Source of the DNA: Paramecium sonneborni
Lineage: Eukaryota > Ciliophora > Oligohymenophorea > Peniculida > Parameciidae
Direction: 5' to 3'
Length of the DNA: 38,790 nt
NCBI GenBank assembly: GCA_905182985.1
Contig: CAJJDN010000141.1
Location: 279,882 to 318,671, forward strand
The notes below the pieces were generated by a model. That model made no database searches. It saw only the letters and a program-made list of their open reading frames with translations, and was not told the DNA's origin. Below, one piece after another: positions 11,894-23,465 of the stretch. Made by a program: the position numbers and the translations under genes. Each line of letters starts with the position of its first letter. Position 1 is the first letter of the stretch.

Positions 11894-14800
11894 ATGCAAA
11901 TAAAGTATTTGCTTTTAATAGCACTTTTGCTTGCAGTAACTAATCAAGTCACAGTGACAAAAACAGATTAGTGTGATGACTGCACTTAATTCAAATCTTC
12001 TGCTGATTGCAAATCATTTGGATGCACTTGGACAGATAAAACAGCAACTACCGCAGGATCATGCGCTAAAACAACAACACCACCTCCAGTTGCCTTTACT
12101 CCATATTGTTAAACTATAGAAACAGCAAATTGTTCTAAGACTTTTGGATGCGCTTTGGTTGAAGGAAAATGTACACATTTTACAGGATGTTCAGCTTATG
12201 TCAAGACTACACATAAAGATTGTTAAGATATATCTTATATGTGCATAACTAATGGAGTTACATGTGCTCCTGCACTTGAGTGTGTTGCTTATACTAAAGA
12301 ATAATGTGAGGCAACTCCAAGTTTAAAAAGTCCATTCAAGTGTAAACTTGATGGAGAAACATGTAGAGACTATAAATGTAGTGAAGCTGATACTTCACTT
12401 ACTACTAATGCAGCATGTAGTGGTTGGTTAGCTGGTTGTAGAACAACCGGTGCAGGATGTATTGATATAATACCACCATGTGCTAGTTATTAAGGAACTT
12501 CAGAAACATGCCCAAAAATGAGAGGAACAGATGGAAATTGTGAATTTAATCCTGATGGTAATAATTGTAGAGTTCGATTATGTACAGGTGCTGATGCTTC
12601 ACTTAATACTAATGAAGCTTGTGCTACATACTAAACTGGATGTGTAACAACAGGAAAAGGATGTGTTGCAACTTTAGGTTCTTGCTCATCTTATGATGGA
12701 AATGCTTCAACTTGTATTGGATATATTGGTACTGACGGAGAATGTGCTGGTGATGCTACTGGCACTAAATGTAGAGCTAGAAAATGCGATGAAAAGACAG
12801 CAACTACTGATGAAGAATGCAATAAATGGAAGCCAGGATGTAAATCAAATGGAAGATCATGTGTTGATGCATTAGGTCTATGTAATACATATGATGGAAC
12901 AATCACTACTTGTGCTGGCTTGAAAGGAACAGATGGAAACTGTAAAGGAACTTCAACAACTACTGCCAAATGTTCAGTGAAAGATTGTGCAGCTGATAGC
13001 AATGCAACTTTTACAACTTAAGCTTAATGTACAGCAATTCAAAGTTTCTGTAAAACAACAGGAAAAGGTTGTGTGGCTACATTATAAAATTGTTCATCTT
13101 ATACTTATACAGATGATGGTACATCTTGCAATTCATTATATGGATTAGATGGAAGATGCAAAAAAGCAGCATCTGGTAATAATTGTGCAGCAAGAGTATG
13201 TACAGAAGCTCCCACTTCATCTACAACAAATAAATAATGTGATGAATACAAGAGTGATTGTGTCACTACTGGAGCAGGATGTGTAGCAAGAACTGTTTGT
13301 TAAGATACAGTTAAATAGATTACATGTGAAGGAACAACAAATTGTGGATGGAATTCAATCTGTGTTTCTAAAACAAGTTGTGGATAATTACTCACAAAAT
13401 CAATATGTGAAAGTGTTAAGATTAATAATAAACCATGTAAATGGGAATCAAATAGTTGTAGAAATGCTAGATGTGATGATTTCACTGCCACTGATGATAA
13501 CACTTGTAATACACTTCTTGATGGTTGTGTTACTAATGGAACAAAATGTGTTGATGGTACTAATTGTCCAGCCTAATTCAAGGGATCATAATAAACTTGT
13601 TAAGCATTTAAAGCAAAATGCACAAATGATAATGGTGCAGCAGAAACAGCAGCTTGTAAAGCAAGAACTTGTGATGATTCATATCTCACTTATGATAATG
13701 ATACAGATTGTGGTAACTATTTAACTGGATGTGTGACAAAAGGATCAGGTTGTATCATCGATACAGCAATTTGTTCAAGTTATAGTGGAACTCCAGAATA
13801 ATGTGATAAATTTAAAGGAAATAAAACAAATAGATGTTGGAATACAAGTCCTACTACTGGTAATTGTGTTGATAAATTATGTACCTAAGCTACTGGCATG
13901 GCAGACGACACAGCTTGTGAAAGCTTTTTATCAGGATGTTTATATGATGGAAATGGAAGTTGTGTAGATAAATCTGCATCATGTTTATCTTACACAGGTG
14001 ATGCCACTACTTGCTTGAATTTCAAAGGAAATAATGGAGCTAATCCTTGTTTTGTTGGATCAGGCGGCAGATGTAAATCTAAAGCTTGCACTGATGATTC
14101 AACCAGTACAAGTGATGGTGATTGTGATACATTTTTAACTGGATGCGTAACTGATGGATTAGGATGTATTGCTAAAACAGCTCCATGTATATCATATTCA
14201 GGAACAACTGAAAAATGCTTAACATTCACAGGAAATTCATCTGCTGATAAATGTACAAGATTAGAAGCTTGTGTTTCAAAGAGTATTACATGTACTTCAA
14301 AAACTGGAGTAGCAACTAATGCTGATTGTTTATAATATCATAATGATTGTAGACTTAAATTTGGAGACACTTCATGTTTACAACATTAAAATAGTTGCAC
14401 AAGTTATGCCTTGTCTGGTTCTGTTGATGCTGATAAACAAACTTATTGCAATTCGATTACAACATCAGGAGGAGCATTTTGTGGTTATAGTACAGCAGTT
14501 ACAGGAACATGTTCAGCCAGAGCATGCAATTTATGGGTTAGTACATTGACTGGTATTTCATGTGTTGATTATGCTGGAACTGCCTCCTGTAGGTTAAATG
14601 GTACTCATTGCTATGCTGCCAATGTATGTACTTCATATGTAATTCCAACTGCTTTTACAACTGCAACTGAAAAACTCACATTTTGTAATGCAATGTTAGA
14701 CAATACAGCAACACCTAAAGCATGCACTTACGATTCAGTTGTCAGCACTGTTAACTGTTCAAATATTGACTCATGTGAAGAAATTATTAATCCAACAAGT

Positions 14801-17800
14801 GCAGCAAGCTGTAATTTATATTTTAATGATCGAACATGTCAATTTGCTGGTGGAAAATGCATTACTACCAAAACAGCATGTACTGGTTATTCATTAACAG
14901 GAATCACTACAACTAATGCTGCTGCTTATTGTACAGCTTTGAGATAATTAAATACATCAGTTGTAACTTAATGTAAATATGCTGTGGCAACTACTACTAA
15001 TTGTGTTGCTAAGACATGTGCAGATATCTCATCTCCAACATCCTAAGCATCTTGTGATAATGGTGGTGTTCCAAATTGTAAATACTATTAAGGAGCCTGT
15101 TATGCTATAGTTGCATGTACAGCTTATACTTTCCCAGCTTCAGCTGATAATGCTACTAAGAAGCAAAACTATTGTTAGAATATGTATGAAAGTGGATCAA
15201 CTGATTATTGTTCATATAATGCAGCTGGTAATAGTGGAGCTGGTGCTTGTGCTGCTACAAAAGCAGCTTGCACAGACTATACTGGTTTAACTGCTGCAGC
15301 AGCTGCAGGTGATGCCAACGATATTGCAAATAAACTAACATGTTCTAAACTTAGAATCACAAGTGGTAGTGCTTGTGCTTATATTTAAAGTGAAGCAGCC
15401 AATACCACATGTCATGCTCCTGCTGATGCAGCTGCTTAGTGTACAGTTGTAACATCTGATATAACTGCTGATGCTGATTGTGATTTAAGAACAACAGTAG
15501 GATTTTGTAAGAAAGATGGTAGTAATCCAGGATGTGCAGCAAGAAGTGCATGTACTGCAGTTACTCCAACAGGAAGTGATGATGAGGCTAAAAATACATT
15601 TTGTTAGGCAAATTATGGTCCAGATGGACTTTATTGTTAATTTGTCACTGGTGCTTCAGCCTGTGCAGTTGCTCCAGATACATGTGCTAATTGGAGTACT
15701 CTTCCAGCTTCAGGAAAATTAGCATTCTGTTAAGCAAGAATTGCAAAAGATGGAACAAAATGTTCTTGGAGTCCCGAAGCAACTGCTTGTAGAGATTATA
15801 ATTGTGATGATGCAATAAATCCATCATCTTAAGCTGATTGTGATGCCATTAGCGCAGGATGCAAATATTCACCTTAAAATAGAATTTGTTATACTCCAGC
15901 CACACCATGCACTGCTTATAAACTTCCTATAGCATTTACAACTTAAGCCGAAAAATAATCATACTGTAATAATATGACCACATCTGATGGTGCTCCTCTA
16001 TTATGTACTTATGTAACAGGAGCTGCATGTGCAGTTTACGACGCTTGTGCAAGTTATACTGTTTCAGGATTGGCAGATTTTGATACGAAATTTTCTACTT
16101 GTTAAAATTTGCTTGCAAATAATGGTCCATGCACATACTTTTCAGGAAATACCTGTGTAGCAGTGGCTGGTTGTGATACATATACAGGTGGAACTGCTGG
16201 TACCATAGTAGCTGATTGTGCTAAATAAAAGGATGGATCTGGAAAATTATGCTTTGGAGCTAGTGCTGCTTGTATTGCAGCCACATGTGCAGATGTAACA
16301 GGAGCAACTAGTATCGCTGATTGTAATAAATACGTTACTGGATGTGTTTATTATAATAATAAATGTTATGCTGCCTCAAGTACTTGTGCTTATACTACTG
16401 ATGGAAGTACTGCAATTTCATTCTGTAATGGAATCAAGAATACAAATGGTGACTTTTGTACAGCTGATGCTAATACAGATGCTACTTGCAGATAGAGAGC
16501 TTGTACTGATTCAGCAACTGTTAGTTTCTAAACTCATTTAGAATGCAAGACTTATTATTCATTATGTAAATCAGATGGTTAAGGATGTATTGATTCATCA
16601 GTTACATGCGGTACTTAAACTGGATACCTTGATTTTTGTAATTGGGCATTTGATACAGACAATAAATCAACTTGTGCTAAAGGAACTCTAGCAACAACCG
16701 ATGCTAGTTGCACAAAATTAACTTGTGAAATGAATGTTACAGCAACTACTGATTCTGAATGTTAATCATTCCATTCTGATTGTTTAACTAAAGGTAATGG
16801 TTGCATTCATAAAACAGAAGCATGTTCATCATACTATGGTACAAAGGAATAATGTTAATCATTCACAGGAAATAGCAAGAAATGCTTTGGAGATTCAGCT
16901 ACTACTAAGGTTGCATGCAGAGATAGATAATGTAGTGATTTACCAACAGCTACTAATGATAGTGATTGTGAAAACTTCCTTACTGGATGTCTCTTCAATG
17001 GAGTTGGATGTGTAAGCAAATCTGCTGCTTGTAGTTCATATAAGGGAACTTAGGATACATGTAAAGGATTTAAGGGAAATAATGGAAATAAACTTTGTTG
17101 GGGAACTAGTGCTACAGTTGTTAATAGTTGCACAGAGAGAAAATGTTCAGATTTAGCTGGTACAACAGACAAAGCATGTTAAGACTTCTTACCCCCAATT
17201 GCTCCATCAACTGCTTAATTATGTATTACAAATGGTACAGCTTGTGTAGATATTGGAAAACCATGTTCATTCTTTAAGGGAAATGATGAAACATGTGGAT
17301 TATTTACAGCTACAGATGGACCATGTAAAGCTAGTGCAGTTTCGGCTGCAGCAGTTGTCTGTACTCCTAGAGTATGTTATGAAGCTCCAAATACATTTAC
17401 AACTGATTAACAATGTTCAAATTATTATCCAGGTTGTAAAACTACAGGAAGAGGTTGCAAGAGTTCTATTTCATGTGGTGATTATACCTCTTCAACTTCA
17501 TGTACTGCAAATACATCATGCTAATGGGCAGGATAATGCAGAGCCTTAACAACTACATGTGGTTCATTAACTGCTTTAGGTTAAACAGTTTGTGTGAATA
17601 CTCCATTATAAAATGCAAAGAGATGTGCATGGTTTATTGGTGCCAATAATACTAGTGGATGCAGAGATTTCACATGTGCTGATTATGATGGAACCATCAC
17701 TACTCATAAAGATTGCTATGATAAAGATACCTCATGTACTACAACTGGAGCTGGATGTGTGACAATTGGTACATGCTCAACTTATAGATCAAAATCTGTT

Positions 17801-19315
17801 TGTGAAAATGCTAATACAACTGAAACATCTTTAAGATGCACATGGAATTCAACAACTGCAGCTTGTAGATAAAGATAATGTGCTGATGGATAATTTGCAA
17901 CTGATGACGTCTGTAATACATTCCTAGCTGGATGTAAAACTTCAGGAACTGCTTGTGTTGGTCCAAACTTTGGATGTGATGTATTTTCTGGTAATCCTAA
18001 ACTTTGCTAAAAGAATAGTGCTGGAAATCCATGCTTATATGTTAATGGAGTATGCTACGACTATGATAATTGTACTGATATTAGTAATCCATCCTTCAAT
18101 TTCTGTTAAGCCTTCTCTACTCAATGTGTTCCAACTCTTACAACTTGTAGAGCTATAACTCTATGTGATAAATATGAAGATATTAACTCATGTTTGATTG
18201 GTATCAATAATACTAAATGTGGATGGTTACCAGAAGGAAAATGCAAGGAATTTACAACTTGTGGTGATGCTGTAGGTGCTTCTTTAGCAGCATGTACTTC
18301 TTGGGGATCAAAATGCGTTTCAGATGGAACTAAATGTATTGATTAAGGAACTTGCTCTTCTTATTTGACAACAGCAGCTTGTGATAATGCTGGTACTGAT
18401 GGATTTTGTTAATGGTCTGGAACATCATGTAGATTAAGAGAATGTACAGATAAAGTCGCTACTAGTGATGCTGAATGTTTAGCTTATACTGTTAAGAGTG
18501 GACTTTGTACAACTGATGGAACTAAATGTGTTGCCAGAGCTACTTGTGCTTCTTATTAAAGTGAAGCTGCTTGTACCATAGGTGCAGATGGAATACCATG
18601 TGTATTCGATTTCCCAGTTGGACAAACTACTGGAACTAAATCATGCAGATCTAAAGAATGCTCAGATATCAAAGGAACTACTAATGATGCTTGTGTTGGT
18701 TAAATTCCAAATAAAGCATGTGTTTCTAATGGAGTTACTTGTGTCAAATAAGATGCATGTGCTAACTATAAAAATAAATTATCATGCAAAGCAGGAGGCT
18801 CAGATGGTAAATGTGCATTCACTCCAGCACCAACAGTTACTGATCCTAATAATGGAACATGCTAATTGTTCAAATCTTGTGAAAATGCGAATACTGATTA
18901 AGATGCTTGTAACAGTAAACCAAAGGCATGCAAATGGACATCCACAACAACTGGAACAACTACCACAACTAAGTGTTCAGTGATGGATTGCCCAGGAGTT
19001 GCAACTGGTACTACTTGCAATCCAATCCCAAGTTTCGATGGTTCTACTAATACTGTTTGTGTTTTAGCCAATAATGTTTGTACAGCTGGAGATCCATCAA
19101 CTATTTCATAAGATTAATGTTATAGATCTACAGTTTATTCCTATACTTGGAATGAAGCTACAAACAAATGTGTTGGATGTAAATCTTCTAGTCAAAATAA
19201 TAATAATAATAACACAACTAATACAAACACTACCAATAATGGTACAAATACTGATGATAATGGATATATCTTGGGTGTCACTATCCCATTGATTATTCTA
19301 GGAGTGTTTGCTTGA
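11894..19315 (+). CDS. Paramecium surface antigen (immobilisation/variant antigen), 2473 aa
   Basis: A giant GPI-anchored coat protein of the family that covers cell body and cilia and is expressed in mutually exclusive fashion. The frame is one exon of 2474 codons without internal TGA but with dozens of in-frame TAA/TAG read as Gln. A signal peptide (MQIKYLLLIALLLAVTNQ) is followed by about 2400 residues of regularly spaced cysteines. Repeats share the pattern C-x-S-Y-x-G-T-x3-C-x2-F-x-G-N (for example CSSYSGTPEQC near 13770, CISYSGTTEKC near 14190, CSSYKGTQDTC near 17030). The middle (about 14340-16700) uses a different cysteine spacing with larger Ala/Thr-rich spacers. Near residue 2435 an Asn/Thr-rich spacer leads to the hydrophobic end GYILGVTIPLIILGVFA, a GPI-attachment signal. 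Length and lack of introns match known Paramecium antigens. Its GC content is visibly above that of its flanks. The serotype cannot be named. Confidence 0.95.
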
Positions 19316-20305
19316 TTTTGATTTAAAATTTATATAGGGAAAATTATTACAAATTTATTAAAATCTTTAAACTTTATAAAATATCATTTACTTATATTTA
19401 AAGTTCATTTAAATAGAATTAAAATATTCTTGAAAATGATATTTTTCAAAATAATTCATTGATCCAACTTGATCATACAGTTATGGATTTATGTTTTTAT
19501 ATAAATATTTTTATTAAGATAAATAATGTATTTTTCTAATCATTTATTTGCAATAAATTATAAAAATGAAATAGAGAGATTTAATACATCATACACTTTA
19601 TTTTAATACGCATCTATGTTTCAAAATTATAGTTTATGATTTTTATAATTAAGATAATTGGTTTTTTATCTATCAAAATTCTTGATCATTTAATTAATGC
19701 TTTTTAGGTAAATTGATTTTATTGTTATTTGAATTATGATATCGATAAATGTTTAGCTTAAAATTTATCGATTTATCAAATTTAGTAAACCTTTTCGCTT
19801 TATTATTTAAAAAACTTCAATTAGATTGAAGTTGTCTCAATCTCTCTATTTCAAAAGATTTTGAAATTCAGAATAAAATATATATATGCCACTTTTAAAA
19901 CATATTTTCAAATTAATTATATTAATAATAAAATCTTTTATAGTAATTCAATTTTTTTATTTTTCAATTGAGGAACATTCAAATTCAATTAATGGTATAA
20001 CTAAAGCAACTCAATAAAAATTCCATCATAATGTCATAAAATTACCATATAAGAATTTATAAAATTTAAAAAATAATAAATCACGATTACAAACTATAAA
20101 AATTGTAATCTAAATACATTTAAATAGATATATGGATAATTAAACTTAAAATTGGAAAGCTGTCTATTTGAAAAATATCACTAGAAAGATTAAAAGTTCT
20201 AATTTGATGAATTAATGAAGTTTCCCAATTTAATAACATATTAGATTTTTATTATTCTCATTATATATTCGACTAAAATATTACAACAATTAATTAATTA
20301 TTAAA
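19316..20305. other. AT-rich intergenic DNA downstream of the surface antigen
   Basis: No gene is seen in about 1 kb. The first part should be the antigen 3' UTR and the last 100-200 bp the promoter of the lectin gene. A short local inverted-repeat-like patch occurs near 19740-19780 (atcgataaat / atttatcgat), but it is not tied to any feature. Confidence 0.5.
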
Positions 20306-21634
20306 ATGAATTATAAAATAATCTGGTTTATTATTTTTCTGGAAAGTCAAAGTTATATAGTCTATGATGATGGCTGGTTTAGGTATCAATCTCATCTAGA
20401 TTCTTTTCACTTTGTTAAAACCATTGAATTTTCAGAACCCTTTCGAAATACTCCCCAGATATTTTTTACTTTATCAGGAATTTGGATGTAGACTGGCGGA
20501 AATGAATACTAATTTTCTTGTGAAGCACTAAATACTAAAAGTTAATAATTTATTAAAATTAGGTTTTACAGCTAGAATTAAATCAGTTATGAATAAAAAC
20601 GTAGCTGTTTATTTTTATTATTAAGCATATGACGATATGCGTATTGAAATAATTAATGTTTTTAATTTGAGCTAACCAAAAGGAAATACTTTTCCTCATA
20701 AAAATGCTAATGCATAAAGTGCTATTTTAAGCCTTTTAAGTTTCGGATGCACTGGACCTATAGACTTTAAAATAGCTGTAAGTATTACAATTATTTAGAT
20801 TTCAAAAGTTTCAAAAGATTCTATAACAGTTGATCTTATCAATGATGTGATAGGAAAAATTGAAAATCTAAAATAAATCGGATTTTAAATTCTTATTGGG
20901 ATTGAAGAAGTAATTAAGGGTGCTGAAATAAAATTTTCTCATTAGCCTGATATGTTGTTTAATGCTTTTGATTTTAATAGTATTCCCGGAAATTACTATG
21001 CATTTACTCTTACTTATTAAGGATTGATATATGACCCTGCTTATCTTCTATCATAACATAAAAAAATTGTTTCTTTCCATCCAAATAAAACTTTTGATTA
21101 CACAATATATATTGCAGGTATTATATAAAAATAACCACAGAGGGAGCTTTTGCTCCATGTACTAGTCTTTAGGTATCTTTAATAAAATATTTCAAAACTA
21201 TCTTTACTCCATTAAGATTATAATCAGCAATAGTTACCTAAAATAGGGATCTAATATTTCTAAATAATCCACAAATATATATTAAAATTGAAATTCTGAA
21301 TAAAATTATCACTTAACCTCAAATATATAAGACATTGATAGATAAATCTATTAAAACATTTAGTATTTAAATTGAAATAAATTGCAAAAATATTGTATAA
21401 ATAAAAAGCCTCTTTCGTAATTGTCAAAATTGTTTATTTTAGTAGAATTATCATTCTAATCATTATTGTAGTTCCAATTTAACTTTATTAACTTTTAACT
21501 TTAAATTGACATAATCAATTTTGTCATATTAATAATTAATATTTATTCTTGAGCAATCAAGATTCACTTTAAAATAAGTACTAACAAATTATGTAGAAAC
21601 AGAAGTTGAATTAATTGATATTATCTTAATTTGA
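20306..21634 (+). CDS. Secreted H-type lectin domain protein, about 420 aa
   Basis: A secreted or surface protein probably binding carbohydrate. The ATG at 20306 begins a signal peptide (MNYKIIWFIIFLESQSYIV). The next 90 or so residues match the H-type lectin pattern (FSEPFRNTPQIFFTLSGIW, then FTARIKSVMNKNVAVYF). Three introns at 20541-20562 (gtt donor, TAG), 20778-20798 and 21118-21140 (CAG acceptor) give exactly 421 codons and remove every frame break. The middle and C-terminal parts are a less familiar beta-rich region ending in a small cysteine cluster (CKNIVQIKSLFRNCQNC...HYC). It sits between the surface antigen and a broken small gene. The lectin assignment is strong for the first domain only. 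The 20778 intron is in frame and could be retained. Confidence 0.75.
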
Positions 21635-21658
21635 TTGATAAAGATAAAATAAAATAAT

Positions 21659-22142
21659 ATGGATTTGTTATTCATTATTTTTTCAATTATTCAAGAATTA
21701 ATTTCTATATAAACTGAAAATACTTGTTAAAAACATTTATATTATAATATATGTTTCTTACACCTATTTTTTATCCTTTAATATATTAGGAAAATAAAAA
21801 ATTATCTTCACCAACACATATATATTTTAATCATTTTGTTTTTGCCAATATTAATTCCTTAATAAATGTATTGGGTAAATAAAACTTCAAAACTTTTTTA
21901 TTTCACAAATTGATGATAAATATTTTTAAATTAATCAAAAACAATAATTATTTCAAGTGGTCAGAGTTGTTGTATTTAATCCAATGACATTAACATTTAA
22001 TTGGTTTATAAAAGTAAAGTTTTTATAGCTTTACAAGAGGTTTTGTGTTTTTGATGAAATAAATTTATTTATTCACCAATAAAAATTTTCACTTGATGGG
22101 AATAAATTGGTAACATTCACAAATATAAAAAAATTCTATTGA
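21659..22142 (+). pseudogene. Possible broken secreted-protein gene next to the lectin
   Basis: The ATG at 21659, only 24 bp after the lectin stop, starts a hydrophobic leader (MDLLFIIFSIIQEL) that stays open for 86 codons. A second, overlapping frame shifted by one base looks more coding-like downstream, with QVVRVVVFNPMTLTFNWF and KFSLDGNKLVTFTNIKKFY before TGA at 22140-22142. No acceptable short intron joins the two, so a one-base frameshift or decay is likely. The layout of leader plus beta-rich C-terminus recalls the neighbouring lectin gene, so it may be a relic of a tandem copy. That is inference only. Confidence 0.35.
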
Positions 22143-22393
22143 TCCAACAAATTTTTTTATTATTACTAATAATTAATATAAATTTATATTTAAAATTGAT
22201 TTAATAATCATAAAGAACTTAATTTAAGTAAATTTTTTATAACAATTTTAAAAATATTTTATAAATTTTATTAATTATATTATTAATTGTTTTTTAAACT
22301 TGTAAATTTGATAAAATATTTAACAGCCATCCTTCTCTAAAAAGGTTATCAATTTGTTATTTAATTATTTTTTTTTAATAGGTAATTATAAAA

Positions 22394-22561
22394 ATGAAAC
22401 TGTCGATTGAAATTCAACTTGATTACTTTCCCAATAAATAAGGGCCACCACTTAAGAAGTATCAATTATTTGATGGGCAATTTATCTAATTTATCAAATA
22501 GGGTAATGTAAAATAATTTGATCAATCTATCTCTACTCTACTAGAAGTCCAAATGGCCTGA
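22394..22561 (+). CDS. Small unrecognised ORF, 55 aa
   Basis: ATG at 22394 to TGA at 22559-22561. The peptide MKLSIEIQLDYF...PPLKKYQLFDGQF has more balanced composition and higher GC than its surroundings, which suggests coding sequence or an exon relic. No homologue is recognised. It could be a fragment of a larger lost gene, since no partner exon was found on either side. Confidence 0.3.
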
Positions 22562-22564
22562 GTT

Positions 22565-23110
22565 GAATTAATTAGTAAATAAATTCATATAAATTCATAG
22601 AAACAGAAAAAATCCAAATAATCATTCTATATTTATTGTACAAAAAACTTGATATATATATTTAACCTGTTGTTTTATATGTATCAAAAAATCAATTTTT
22701 TAAGATTATATCAAATTTAGAAATATTATAAAATATTATAATATAACTTAAGCTAATAATTAATATTATTTCGTATATCTACTCTTAGAAGTTTATGAAA
22801 ATTAAGTTAAAACTTATAGAATTAATATCAAGAATTATAAACAGATTATTTCTATTGATACTAAATAAATCTAACATCAATGATTCATAATATGAGATGT
22901 GATTATTACTCTATAAATTTGCTTCCACTATGCTCTATTTAATAAAATTGTAAAAAAAATTCAGAAAGCAAAATAGATTTAAATTTTTAATATATTTTAT
23001 TTTTTCGTTATATTGATAGTAATTAAGAGAAACCTCTATATAGTTTGAGAAGAAATTAATATTTTTCATTTGTTTCCATTTTAATAATTAATTATTAAAT
23101 TATTAATTAA
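22565..23110. other. AT-rich DNA without a gene
   Basis: Only short frames dominated by I, K, N, Y and L are present on either strand. Nothing supportable. Confidence 0.5.
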
Positions 23111-23116
23111 TAATAA

Positions 23117-23347
23117 ATGAGATTTAAGAAGTATATCGAAAAAGATAAAAGATATCTTCCAATTAAAAAAATAGAAATAAGTGAGAAATTTAATTAAAAA
23201 ATAATTCAAAGCTAGTAAGTATAACACAGAGAAGATAATTAATTATGCTTATAAGGTTAAAGAGAACTATCTTTCCAGAGTATGTAAATTTAGCTTATAG
23301 CATTTATATTATAATTAAAAATATATATATTATTTCATTTTGATTGA
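23117..23347 (+). CDS. Small doubtful ORF, 76 aa
   Basis: The ATG at 23117 opens MRFKKYIEKDKRYLPIKKIE and stays open to TGA at 23345-23347. The first 55 residues look protein-like (charged, Q-rich). The remainder looks like untranslated AT-rich DNA, so an intron or earlier end may exist (gtatgt...tatag at about 23280-23300). It is 118 bp upstream of the SET-domain gene on the same strand. No family is recognised. Confidence 0.25.
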
Positions 23348-23465
23348 TAAGTTTGAACTAAAGATTATAAGTAAATAAATGTATTTGATCTACAAATAAT
23401 TAATAAATTGATAATGAGTCTCTTATTAAACTTGAAATATTATTTGAAAAAATAAAATTTTAATA

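Noticed and set aside
12691..19292. Many short ORFs on both strands within the surface antigen
   Set aside because: They come from translation under the standard code in wrong frames. One continuous code-6 frame covers the whole region.
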